Shown: positions 51,905 through 59,986 of the stretch, piece after piece
Numbering within the stretch: the stretch's first letter is position 1
Layout of the letters: each line of letters begins with the position of its first letter
NCBI RefSeq assembly: GCF_029439455.1
Contig: NZ_JAQFVG010000357.1
Location: forward strand, 96,102-160,101
Direction: 5' to 3'
Source of the DNA: Caballeronia sp. BR00000012568055
Lineage (GTDB): Bacteria; Pseudomonadota; Gammaproteobacteria; Burkholderiales; Burkholderiaceae
DNA length: 64,000 bases
Notes under the pieces: model-generated
The model's database searches: none
What the model saw: only the letters and a program-made list of their open reading frames with translations
Told to the model about the DNA's origin: nothing
Translations under genes and position numbers: made by a program

Positions 51905-52504
51905 CTATTCACGCTGGCCGGGACTCGCAAAACCCGGCTGACCGATCTGCTCCGGCGACTGCGGCACGCGACGGAAACGCGTGGTGTCGTAGCCCATCGC
52001 ATCGAGACGGGCGAGCAGCGCGTGATAGGTGTCGTCGCTCATCATCGGGTCGCGCGCGAAGATCCAGCCGAGCTTCTTGTTCGGATAGCCGAGAATCGTG
52101 TAGCGATAGTCCGGATCGACCCATAGCGTCATCTGCATCACGTGAACGGGCCAGAAAAGCTGCACGCTCCATTCGCCGCCACCGCTGCCGGGCTTCACCG
52201 TATCGAGAAATTGATGATGCGTTTCCGGCTGGTCGAAGCCTTTCTTGCGGCCGAAGAACTCATCGTCGATCTTGCCGTCGGCGCGCAAAGTCCACTCCGC
52301 GCGGCTCGCGACGAAATCGCGTTCGGCGAAGTACGGGATATTCGCGATCACGTACCAGCGGCCCATGTAGCGAGGCAAATCGACGGGCACGCTTTGCAGC
52401 GGCACATCGGCGCGCGGATTCGGATTCGGCGGACCATTGCTGCAACTCGCCGCCACCACGACGACGCCAGCCGCAACCACCGCAATGACGAGCGCGCGTC
52501 TCAT
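51905..52504 (-). CDS. Lipocalin-family lipoprotein (Blc-like)
   Basis: 199 aa. Lipoprotein signal with lipobox AASC (Cys21), then the lipocalin GxW block GRWYVIANIPYFAERDFVAS and RRVPQSPEQIGQPGF at the end; FWPVHVMQMTLWVDPDYRY and GWIFARDPMMSDDTYHALL match Blc. It would bind fatty acids or lysophospholipids at the outer membrane. ATG at 52504 overlaps the upstream CFA-gene stop by 4 bases. Confidence 0.92.
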   Translation of the reverse strand: MRRALVIAVVAAGVVVVAASCSNGPPNPNPRADVPLQSVPVDLPRYMGRWYVIANIPYFAERDFVASRAEWTLRADGKIDDEFFGRKKGFDQPETHHQFLDTVKPGSGGGEWSVQLFWPVHVMQMTLWVDPDYRYTILGYPNKKLGWIFARDPMMSDDTYHALLARLDAMGYDTTRFRRVPQSPEQIGQPGFASPGQRE

Positions 52505-53580
52505 GCTTTCTCCTTGTGTTTGTCGAAAAGATAGTGAGCGACGCCCCACTCGCCGCCGCGCCGATACCCGAACAATTCGCCGACGGCCATGTAGAACATG
52601 CGCCAGCGATTGAACCAGATTGACGCGGCGTCGCCGTAGACGTGCGTGAGCATCGGCATGATGCGCGGGCGCGCGGCATCGAGCGATTGCAGCCAGTGCT
52701 CTGCGGTGCGCGCGTAGTGCGTGCCGTCGATCCACCATTGGCGCGAGACTTTCAGATCGTCCTGAAAGCGCAGCAGCAAGGAGGCGGACGGCATGGTGCC
52801 GCCGGTGAAGAAGTAGCGCGACATCCAGTCGCCGCTGTCCTTCGCCGCGAAGTGATACGCCAGCGTTTCGTGTGCAAAAAGATGGACGAAGAGCTTGCCG
52901 TCGTCATCGAGCCAGCGCGCGATCTTGGCGAGCAGCAAGCCGTAGTTCTTCATATGCTCGAACATTTCGATCGAGAGAATGCGGTCGAACGGGCGTGTCG
53001 CTGCATCGAATTCGAAATCGACGATATTGCCCGTCACCACGCGCAAATTCGAAGGCGCACGCGATTCGATAAACGCGCGCTGCCCGTGCGAATTCGATAG
53101 CGCCACGACTTCCGATCGCGGATAGCGCCGCGCGATCCACAGCGCCAGCGATCCCCAGCCGCAGCCGAGATCGAGCACGCGCTGACCGTCTTCGAGTTGT
53201 GCGCGTTCGGCATAGAGTGCGAGCATCGCGTCTTCGGCCTGCGCGAGCGTTTCGTCGCCGCGTGGATACAACGCGCACGAATACTTCAGTTGCGGGCCGA
53301 GATGCGCTTCGAAGAACGCGCCGGGCAACTCGTAGTGCTGCGCGTTCGCCGCCTGCGTTTCGATGGCGATCGGACTCGCGCGCAACTCCGCGACGAGCGC
53401 GTCGAAAGCCTGCGTGTGGCGGGCGATGTCATCAACGTGTTCGTCGCGCAGGCGCTGGCGGATCAGCGTGCGCATGCCGACGCGCACGAGCGCATCGGGC
53501 AACAGGCCGCGTTCACACAGGCGGATGATGGCGCTTTCGTCGCGCGAGGGCATCGCGTGGAGCTGCGTGGCGGTGGTCAT
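52501..53580 (-). CDS. CFA-family SAM-dependent methyltransferase with intact active site
   Basis: 359 aa. SAM motif VLDLGCGWGSLAL (about 135-147). The bicarbonate-site residues expected of cyclopropane synthases are kept: Cys102 (YSCAL), Glu208 (MFEHM), His233 (FVHLF) and the Tyr of THYARTAEHW. The N-terminal 80 residues and the short C-terminus resemble the coclaurine-N-methyltransferase-like branch more than E. coli Cfa. The ATG overlaps the DUF1295 stop (ATGA). It differs clearly from the other CFA-family protein of the operon. Confidence 0.88.
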   Translation of the reverse strand: MTTATQLHAMPSRDESAIIRLCERGLLPDALVRVGMRTLIRQRLRDEHVDDIARHTQAFDALVAELRASPIAIETQAANAQHYELPGAFFEAHLGPQLKYSCALYPRGDETLAQAEDAMLALYAERAQLEDGQRVLDLGCGWGSLALWIARRYPRSEVVALSNSHGQRAFIESRAPSNLRVVTGNIVDFEFDAATRPFDRILSIEMFEHMKNYGLLLAKIARWLDDDGKLFVHLFAHETLAYHFAAKDSGDWMSRYFFTGGTMPSASLLLRFQDDLKVSRQWWIDGTHYARTAEHWLQSLDAARPRIMPMLTHVYGDAASIWFNRWRMFYMAVGELFGYRRGGEWGVAHYLFDKHKEKA

Positions 53581-54356
53581 ATGCGTCTCGGTGGCCAGGG
53601 AATCAGCGGACTCGTGGTGCGCATGTAGTCGCGATAACCATCGCGTGTATCGGCCATGCGCGCTTCCAGCAGCGGAATACCGGATACCTTCAGCAGCAGC
53701 CACGCCATCAGAACGGGCGGCGCGAGCGTGAGCCAGCCGAACGGCAGCGCAATCGACAACACCGTGTAAGCGACCCAATGCACGCACTCAAAGAAGTAAT
53801 TCGGATGCCGCGAATAACGCCAAAAGCCATCGCGACAGACCTTGCCGCGATGCGCGGGATTCGCCGCAAAGCGTTTGAGTTGCCGATCCGCAAGCGCTTC
53901 ACCGCCGACCGCAATCAGCCAGACGATGACGCCCGCGACAATGGCGAGCGGACTGGCAGGTTTATCGGCATAAGCGGGGACGAGGAACGCGAGGGCGAGC
54001 AGGATCGAAATGAAAGCTTGTAGCTGGAAGAACCAGAACATATTGCGGGCAGCGTCCTTGCCCCAGCGCTCGCGGAAGGCGTGATAGCGCGGATCTTCTG
54101 GTTTGCCGTGATTGCGCCGCCACAAATGCAGCGCCAGCCGCGCGCCCCACACGATGCCGCCCAGCGCCACAAACACGCGATTGACCGTCGCGCCGGTTCC
54201 GCACAACGCGACCACGCACGCCGCCGCCCCGAGCGATGCAGCCCAGACCGGATCGACCATACCGGCGTTTTTGGAGCGCAACTGCCAGAGCCACGCTGCG
54301 GCGAACACCAGCACGAAGCCGATTACGACGATGGCGAGAGTGACGAGTAAGGGCAT
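53577..54356 (-). CDS. DUF1295 / steroid-reductase-like integral membrane protein
   Basis: 259 aa from the ATG at 54356. About seven membrane segments (LLVTLAIVVIGFVLVFAAAW; FFQLQAFISILLALAFLVPA; AIVAGVIVWLIAVGGEALAD; and others). The C-terminal motif DGFWRYSRHPNYFFECVHWV is that of DUF1295 and the related isoprenylcysteine methyltransferases and sterol reductases, where it binds the cofactor. Probably NADPH- or SAM-dependent, acting on lipids. First gene of the operon. Confidence 0.9.
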   Translation of the reverse strand: MPLLVTLAIVVIGFVLVFAAAWLWQLRSKNAGMVDPVWAASLGAAACVVALCGTGATVNRVFVALGGIVWGARLALHLWRRNHGKPEDPRYHAFRERWGKDAARNMFWFFQLQAFISILLALAFLVPAYADKPASPLAIVAGVIVWLIAVGGEALADRQLKRFAANPAHRGKVCRDGFWRYSRHPNYFFECVHWVAYTVLSIALPFGWLTLAPPVLMAWLLLKVSGIPLLEARMADTRDGYRDYMRTTSPLIPWPPRRI

Positions 54357-54548
54357 GCGTAGACGTCCGTGGATTGGTCTGTCTATCGCAATACGGATGC
54401 CGCGCCGCGTCAGATGCAAACGGACGCACTATTTTTAGGGCGAACGGAAAATGGACGTCCTGGACAGACGTGGCTTTGCAGCTTCGGGAATAGGCCGGAG
54501 AGAAACAGCGCGGGCGCATGCAAAAACTGCACACGCCCGCACGTTATG

Positions 54549-55271
54549 TCATGCCGCGTGCATCTCGCCGGTGGCGATGACCGGTCCGGTCGGCTGGCCG
54601 GTCGGCGATCCACCCGTCGGTTCGATCGATACCGCGAGCGTCGCTTGTGCATTGAGGCGCGCCATGATGTCCGGCGGCAGCTGCATCGTCGCGGATTCGA
54701 TCGCGGGGAACACGCCGAGCGCGATCGGCTTCTCGTTCGGCACGATCAGCCAAAGTTCGGTGGCGCGATCGGCGGCGAGCGTGGCGGGCACGGCAGGCAC
54801 CACGACCATCCGCGAATTGCGCACATCGACGGTGGCGGTCCAGTGCGCGACGCCGTCCTTTCTTGCAATGGTCGCGACCATGTAGGTGCTTGGTGCGGCG
54901 GCGGTTTGCACTGGCTGCTGGCGCATGTACACCAGGTTCACGCCTAGCAGGACCAATGCGGCGACACTCGCGCCGACCGCGAGCCAGCGCCACAGATTGA
55001 GGCTATCCCACACGCTCTTGCGCGCGGGCGCAGCATCGGTCGAAAGGAAACCGATATCCCGCACGATGCGCGTCCACACCCGCGCGGGCGGATCGACGGC
55101 GCGCACATCCAGCGCCAGCGGCGCCAGCCGCCGATGCCACGCGTCCAGCATGCGCTGCAAGGCCGGATCGCGTTCGATATCGCGTTCCAGCGCGGCGCGT
55201 TCGGACGCATCGAGCACGCCGAGCGCGTATTCGGCGCAACGCAGATCGTCGTCTTGAGCGGGCGTGTTCAT
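54549..55271 (-). CDS. Anti-sigma factor, RskA type
   Basis: 240 aa. The N-terminal 80 residues (LRCAEYALGVLDASERAALE; HRRLAPLALD) form the sigma-binding anti-sigma domain; a zinc HxxxCxxC motif is absent, so this is not a ChrR/ZAS protein. One membrane helix (about 95-117, WLAVGASVAALVLLGVNLVY) and a periplasmic RskA domain (VVVPAVPATLAADRATELWL and VPNEKPIALGVFP) follow. It holds the ECF sigma at the membrane until cut or changed. The ATG overlaps the sigma stop by 4 bases. Confidence 0.92.
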   Translation of the reverse strand: MNTPAQDDDLRCAEYALGVLDASERAALERDIERDPALQRMLDAWHRRLAPLALDVRAVDPPARVWTRIVRDIGFLSTDAAPARKSVWDSLNLWRWLAVGASVAALVLLGVNLVYMRQQPVQTAAAPSTYMVATIARKDGVAHWTATVDVRNSRMVVVPAVPATLAADRATELWLIVPNEKPIALGVFPAIESATMQLPPDIMARLNAQATLAVSIEPTGGSPTGQPTGPVIATGEMHAA

Positions 55272-55873
55272 TGTTCGAGGCAGGTCTTCAACTGCATGAG
55301 ACTGCGGCGGATCCAGCTCTTCATGGTGCCGAGCGGGACGGCGAGACGCTGCGCCAGTTCGTTATACGTGGCGCCGGTGAAGAAGGCTTCACGCACGGCG
55401 CGGCCTTGCTGCGGTTCCAGACGTTCGAGACATTTTTCGAGTCGAAGGCGCTCTTCGTTCGATTCCGCGGCGGCGGCGGGCGTCGGCGCTTCATCGGCGA
55501 CTTCGGGCGTTTCGTCGTCGCCCAGCAATTCTTCGCGATGCTGACGCATGCGGTCGATCGTGCGATTTCGGCCTAACGTGATGAGCCACGTGATGGCGCT
55601 GCCGCGTTCGGGATCGAAGGTATCGGCGCGACGCCAGGCGGTGGCGTAGACCTCTTGCAGAATGTCTTCGGCTTCACCGCGATCGTGCATCATCCGCACG
55701 ATCACGCCGAATACACGCGATGACGTCGCGCGATACAGCTCGGCAAAGGCTTGCTGATCGCCGCGCGCCACGCGCGTGAGCATCTCGTTCAGACGCTCGC
55801 GGCGCTGCCGGTCGGCGTCGGAGGAATCACCTGAACTACTACCTGAGCTGCTACCTGAGATCGGTTCCGTCAT
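55268..55873 (-). CDS. ECF RNA polymerase sigma factor (SigK-like)
   Basis: 201 aa from the ATG at 55873; the frame extends to 55969 without a ribosome site at any start. A Ser/Gly-rich N-terminal tail (GSSSGSSSGDSSD) precedes region 2 (AFAELYRATSSRVFGVIVRM; DILQEVYATAWRRADTFDPE; AITWLITLGRNRTIDRMR) and region 4 (REAFFTGATYNELAQRLAVP; GTMKSWIRRSLMQL). Partner of the anti-sigma downstream and the likely master of the lipid operon 190 bp away. Confidence 0.92.
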   Translation of the reverse strand: MTEPISGSSSGSSSGDSSDADRQRRERLNEMLTRVARGDQQAFAELYRATSSRVFGVIVRMMHDRGEAEDILQEVYATAWRRADTFDPERGSAITWLITLGRNRTIDRMRQHREELLGDDETPEVADEAPTPAAAAESNEERLRLEKCLERLEPQQGRAVREAFFTGATYNELAQRLAVPLGTMKSWIRRSLMQLKTCLEQ

Positions 55874-56049
55874 GGGCAGGAGAGGGCGTGAATACGTGCC
55901 GCAATATAACATCGCGCCACGCTGCCGCCGTGCAATGCCGGAAACGGAGAAACAAGCGGACTGCGCCATCGTCGATATCCCTGACGGGAAGCATGATTAC
56001 GTCAGGCAATACGGAAGACGACGCGTGCGGGATGCACGTTATCGAAAGA

Positions 56050-56493
56050 TCAGCGACGGCTGTACAACATGGTCCCGCGACAGGCATCCGCGAGGCAGCG
56101 GCAGGCGTAGAGGCGCTTCATGGCGGCGGTGCGGCGTCCATCGACTGTCAAACGGTAGTCGATGAACAATTCCTGACCTTTTTCGATTGACCGTATCGCG
56201 CGGATGAACACGCGTTCGCCGTCCTGTTCCGCTTCGCAATTGGGCGCGCAACTGTGATTGAGCCAGCGCGCGGAATTACCGCCGCGCGCGCCGTCGATCA
56301 CGCTGCCGTCATCGAGACCGAAGAGAAAGGTGTGACCGTCTTCCGCGCCCGAACGCGCGTGGATTCGCTGCGCTTCGCGCCACGATACGCGCTGTCCCTT
56401 GTATTCGAGCAACATGATGCCGGCGGGCAGATCCGCCAGGGCAAATACGCCCCGGCCATGAACGGGCGATGTGCGGACAGTGATTCGGCGCAT
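56050..56493 (-). CDS. SET-domain lysine methyltransferase-like protein
   Basis: 147 aa. SET domain from SPVHGRGVFALADLPAGIML (SAM-binding GRG) to RWLNHSCAPNCEAEQDG (the NHSC pseudoknot) and GQELFIDY; a post-SET cysteine cluster CRCLADACRG follows. All key SAM- and lysine-channel blocks are present. Bacterial members methylate ribosomal or nucleoid proteins, but most have no known substrate. It stands alone, convergent with nothing and divergent from a small basic protein gene. Confidence 0.9.
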   Translation of the reverse strand: MRRITVRTSPVHGRGVFALADLPAGIMLLEYKGQRVSWREAQRIHARSGAEDGHTFLFGLDDGSVIDGARGGNSARWLNHSCAPNCEAEQDGERVFIRAIRSIEKGQELFIDYRLTVDGRRTAAMKRLYACRCLADACRGTMLYSRR

Positions 56494-56583
56494 GGTGGCG
56501 ATTCGCTAAGAGAGAACGAGAGAGTTTGAAGCTGAGCGCGGCCATCGTTATGATGATGCCGTCATAAATCGCTGTCACGCCCA

Positions 56584-56799
56584 ATGCCCGCAGTTTCCAC
56601 CCGCACACGCACCGAACGCAACATGAAGCGCAAGCCGTTACGCGGCACGCTGGCGCGGTATCGTAACCGTATCGTCGAAGTGTTGGGAGAGGCGCGCGGA
56701 CAACGCGTGATGATCCGCTCGATTCATGACGATGGCATCGAGCGGAAGACGGCGGTGAAGTGGGGGAATTTGCGGGTGTTGGAGGGTGGGTTGTTTTAA
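56584..56799 (+). CDS. Small basic protein of unknown function
   Basis: 71 aa from 56584, or 58 aa from the ATG at 56623 (MKRKPLRGTLARYRNRIVEV ...). The shorter form is compact: basic start, then RGQRVMIRSIHDDGIERKTA and VKWGNLRVLEGGLF, which suggests a small beta-rich, perhaps nucleic-acid-binding fold. No signal peptide. Convergent with cobF, 6 bases away. Family not recognised. Confidence 0.65.
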   Translation: MPAVSTRTRTERNMKRKPLRGTLARYRNRIVEVLGEARGQRVMIRSIHDDGIERKTAVKWGNLRVLEGGLF

Positions 56800-56805
56800 T
56801 TGGCT

Positions 56806-57573
56806 TTAGCTTTGACTCTGTCGCCGCTTCAACAAATACGTATCCATCATCCACCCTTCACGGTCCCGCGCCTCCGCCCGCACGCGCTCGATCTCATCAG
56901 CCACGTCGCTCAGTTTGCCGGACACGAGAATCTCGTCCGGCGTGCCCACATACGCGCCCCAGTAAATATCCACGTCCTCGTCGATGACATGCCGGAACGC
57001 GTTCTGCGCATCCAGCATCACCACCACGCTATCCACGTTCGATGGAAACCCCTGCGCGATGCCGCGTCCATTGGTGATCGTCACCGACTTGCCGATCGCG
57101 TTCAGCGCGATGCGATGTTTCGCCGCCAGCGCCTGCACGCTGCTGATGCCCGGAATCACCTCGTACTCGAACGCATGCCGCCCGCTCTGCGCGATGCTCG
57201 CGACAATGCGCATCGTGCTGTCGTACAGCGATGGATCGCCCCAGACGAGGAACGCGCCGCATTCGCCATCGGCGAGTGCATCGGCGATCAGGTGTTCGAA
57301 GATATCCTGCTTGTCGCGATTGAGCTGCTCGACCGCGCCGAGATAACTGTCGCCATCGGGACGGCGCTCGGGACTCGTCGCTTCGACAATCCGGTAGTCG
57401 CTGTTCTCGACATATCGCTCGATGATCTCGCGGCGCAATTCGATCAGCTTCGCCTTCGCTTCGCCCTTGTCCATCACGAAGAAAACATCGACCTGATTCA
57501 GCGCCTTCACGGCCTGCATGGTCACGTAATCGGGATTGCCGGCTCCGATGCCAATAATTAGGATGCGTTTCAT
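56806..57573 (-). CDS. cobF: Precorrin-6A synthase (deacetylating) CobF
   Basis: 255 aa. Tetrapyrrole methylase fold: ILIIGIGAGNPDYVTMQAVK at the start, LVWGDPSLYDSTMRIV and YEVIPGISSVQALAAKH are the SAM-binding blocks; EREGW-like C-terminus (REGWMMDTYLLKRR) fits CobF. It methylates C-1 of precorrin-5 and releases acetate in aerobic cobalamin synthesis. No other cob gene is near, so it is separated from the pathway. Confidence 0.9.
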   Translation of the reverse strand: MKRILIIGIGAGNPDYVTMQAVKALNQVDVFFVMDKGEAKAKLIELRREIIERYVENSDYRIVEATSPERRPDGDSYLGAVEQLNRDKQDIFEHLIADALADGECGAFLVWGDPSLYDSTMRIVASIAQSGRHAFEYEVIPGISSVQALAAKHRIALNAIGKSVTITNGRGIAQGFPSNVDSVVVMLDAQNAFRHVIDEDVDIYWGAYVGTPDEILVSGKLSDVADEIERVRAEARDREGWMMDTYLLKRRQSQS

Positions 57574-57702
57574 AAGCGCGCTGAGCGAAATAAGCCAAAA
57601 CAGGGAAGAAGTCTAACCGCATCGTCTCCTCATTTTCTGCTCATTCTCGCGTCGCAAAATGGCTTCATCGAACGAACGACGAAGCGGATCAAGGAGAAAG
57701 CG

Positions 57703-57993
57703 ATGAACACGATCAAGAAAATCATGGTGGCCGTGGCGCTGAGCGCCGGTGTGGTGACGGTGGCGCAGGCGCATCCGTTTTTCAGCGTGGGCGTGGTCGG
57801 CGGTCCGGTGTTTCCGATCGACTCGGCTGGACAAAGCGCGCCGCCGCTGCCGGTGTATCCGCAGGCGTCCGATTCCGGTCCCGCGCCGCTGCCGACCGAT
57901 GCGCCGCCCGTGAAGTACGCGGAGCCCGCCATCGCTAATTTCGAAACGATTCTGGGCCACGGCAACGACGCCGCCGCGCAACTGGATTACTAA
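57703..57993 (+). CDS. Exported proline-rich protein of unknown function
   Basis: 96 aa. Signal peptide residues 1-23 (MVAVALSAGVVTVAQA, cleavage after AQA). The mature part is Pro-rich (PPLPVYPQASDSGPAPLPTD) with no cysteine and no membrane segment. AAGGAG lies 8 bases before the ATG. Convergent with the LysR gene, 18 bases away. Function unknown. Confidence 0.75.
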   Translation: MNTIKKIMVAVALSAGVVTVAQAHPFFSVGVVGGPVFPIDSAGQSAPPLPVYPQASDSGPAPLPTDAPPVKYAEPAIANFETILGHGNDAAAQLDY

Positions 57994-58011
57994 GCAGCAG
58001 GGCTTCTCGCG

Positions 58012-58923
58012 CTAATCGGCCTTCGTAACCGCCCGTTGACGCAAATGCTCGACGAGCCGTTGCGCGGCGGGTTGCAAGTTATCGAAGTCCCGAAAGCACA
58101 CGACAAAGCGCCGCTGCGCCCATTCATCCGTCAGCGGCACGATGCCGATTCCCAGCGCCTGCCGATACGTCGCGGCCACTTCCATCGGTACGACGCTGAC
58201 GCCCAGATCCGCCGCAACCACGCGAAACGCCGCATCGAAACTCGATACGATCACGCGATACGACATCGTCTTGCCCGCCTGCGCGGCGGCGCGTTGCAAC
58301 ATCGTGTGCACAGCCGTTGCGGGCGGCAGTCCGACGTGTTCGTAATCGAGCGATTCCTCGAAGCTCACGCGCCGCCGCCGCGCCAGCGGATGCGTCGAAT
58401 GCACCGCCAGCGCCAGCCGGTCCCGCCGATACGGCCGATGCTGCAAGCCGCGCAAATCCACGCTGTCCCAGCAGACGCCGACCGACGCCACGCCTTCGCG
58501 CAGTTGCCGCACGAGATCCTGCGACAGCCGTTCTTCGACATCGACCTTGATGTTCTGATTCGACGGCTCGCGCATGAACGAGGCGATATCGTCGAGCAGC
58601 GCTTCCGCAATCGCCGATGCCGACGCGCAAATGCTCACGCGTCCCTTCAGCCCGCCGCCGAACGCCGCCACGTCGCTGGCGATGCGCTCCATCGTAAAGA
58701 GCACGCTGCGCGCGTGTTCGAGCAGCGCGAGTCCGGCGGCGGTCGGCTCGACGCCGCGCCGCGAACGCGCCAGCAGCGGCACGCCCAGCGATGTCTCCAA
58801 TTGCGCGATGCGCTTGCTGATCGCCGAGGGTTCGATATGCGCTTCCTGCGCCGCCCGCGCGATGTTCTGATGCTCGCAAACCGTCACGTATAAACGCAGC
58901 GTCTTCAGGTCGATATCGCGCAC
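58012..58923 (-). CDS. LysR-family transcriptional regulator
   Basis: 303 aa from GTG at 58923 (GGAG 8 bases upstream). Helix-turn-helix DLKTLRLYVTVCEHQNIARA, AAQEAHIEPSAISKRIAQLE; effector domain with GRVSICASASAIAEALLDDI and GVCWDSVDLRGLQHRPYRRD. Divergent from the second lyase/CoA-transferase/MFS module, which it should control through the TTCCG/CGGAA dyads in between. Confidence 0.92.
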   Translation of the reverse strand: MRDIDLKTLRLYVTVCEHQNIARAAQEAHIEPSAISKRIAQLETSLGVPLLARSRRGVEPTAAGLALLEHARSVLFTMERIASDVAAFGGGLKGRVSICASASAIAEALLDDIASFMREPSNQNIKVDVEERLSQDLVRQLREGVASVGVCWDSVDLRGLQHRPYRRDRLALAVHSTHPLARRRRVSFEESLDYEHVGLPPATAVHTMLQRAAAQAGKTMSYRVIVSSFDAAFRVVAADLGVSVVPMEVAATYRQALGIGIVPLTDEWAQRRFVVCFRDFDNLQPAAQRLVEHLRQRAVTKAD

Positions 58924-58958
58924 TGTTGCGTCTCCATGGTGTCGAGCGGGTCGAGCCG

Positions 58959-59018
58959 TTCCGAACCGGAATGTCTGGCCTTCCAAAATACCGCTTTTCC
59001 GGTGCAAACGGAATGTCT
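58959..59018. promoter_or_regulatory. Paired dyads in the LysR/lyase divergent promoter
   Basis: TTCCG-AAC-CGGAA (58959-58971) and TTCCG-N7-CGGAA (58997-59013). The 9-mer GGAATGTCT follows in both (58968-58976 and 59010-59018), 42 bp apart, four helical turns. They fill the 129-bp gap and are the likely LysR sites. Confidence 0.65.
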
Positions 59019-59052
59019 AGAGTCGAACCAAACAAGACTCGGAGACAACCCC

Positions 59053-59970
59053 ATGAACGCCGTAATCCGCGAAGTCGGCTTGCGCGACGGCCTGCAAAGC
59101 ATCCAGTCGATTCTGCCGACCGCGCAGAAAATCGAATGGATTCGCGATGCGTACGCGGCAGGTCAACGCGAGATCGAAGTCGGTTCCTTCGTGCCCGCGC
59201 GCCTGTTGCCGCAACTCGCCGATACCGCCGAACTCGTCGCCTATGCCAAAACGCTGCCGGGCCTGCAAGTTTCGGTGCTGGTGCCGAATCTGAAGGGCGC
59301 GGAGCGGGCCATCGAAACGAAAGCGGATTTGATGCTGGTGCCGCTGTCCGCGAGCCGCGCGCATAGCCTGGCGAATCTGCGCAAAACGCCCGAAGCAGTC
59401 GTCGATGAAGTCGCGAAAATGCGCGCCGCCCGCGATGCCTCCGGCGCGAAGACGCTGATCGAAGGCGGCATCGGCACGGCGTTCGGCTGCACGATTCAGG
59501 GCCGCGTCGATCACGCCGATGTGCTGCGCTACATGCAGGCGCTGCTCGATGCGGGCGCGGATCGCGTGAGCATCGCGGATACCGTCGGTTACGCGGGGCC
59601 TTCCGCCGTGCGCGCGTTGTTCGACGCGGCCCGCAAGATCGCCGGCGAGCGCTTCTGGTGCGGCCATTTCCACGATACGCGCGGCCTCGGGCTCGCCAAC
59701 GTGCACGCGGCTTTGCAAACCGGCGTCACGCGTTTCGATGCGACGCTCGCGGGTATCGGCGGATGTCCGCATGCGCCGGGCGCGAGCGGCAATGCATCGA
59801 GCGAAGACCTCGCGTTCATGCTCGCCGATATGGGCTATGACACCAGCATCGACTTAACGGCGCTGCTCGAACTGCGCGCCAAGCTCGCGCGCTGGCTCGA
59901 TGGCGAATCGCTGCATGGCGCGCTGGCGCATGCGGGCCTTCCGGTTACTTTCGCGGCACAAAACGTCTGA
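59053..59970 (+). CDS. HMG-CoA lyase-like acyl-CoA lyase, copy 2
   Basis: 305 aa. Same catalytic set as copy 1: Arg11-Asp12 in GLRDGLQ, His205 and His207 in CGHFHDTRG, Cys238 in GGCPHAPGASGN. GGAGAC lies 7 bases before the ATG at 59053. It is shorter than copy 1 at both ends and clearly diverged, so it may act on a different 3-hydroxyacyl-CoA. First gene of a lyase, CoA-transferase, MFS operon. Confidence 0.92.
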   Translation: MNAVIREVGLRDGLQSIQSILPTAQKIEWIRDAYAAGQREIEVGSFVPARLLPQLADTAELVAYAKTLPGLQVSVLVPNLKGAERAIETKADLMLVPLSASRAHSLANLRKTPEAVVDEVAKMRAARDASGAKTLIEGGIGTAFGCTIQGRVDHADVLRYMQALLDAGADRVSIADTVGYAGPSAVRALFDAARKIAGERFWCGHFHDTRGLGLANVHAALQTGVTRFDATLAGIGGCPHAPGASGNASSEDLAFMLADMGYDTSIDLTALLELRAKLARWLDGESLHGALAHAGLPVTFAAQNV

Positions 59971-59986
59971 AGATGAGGATATCGAA

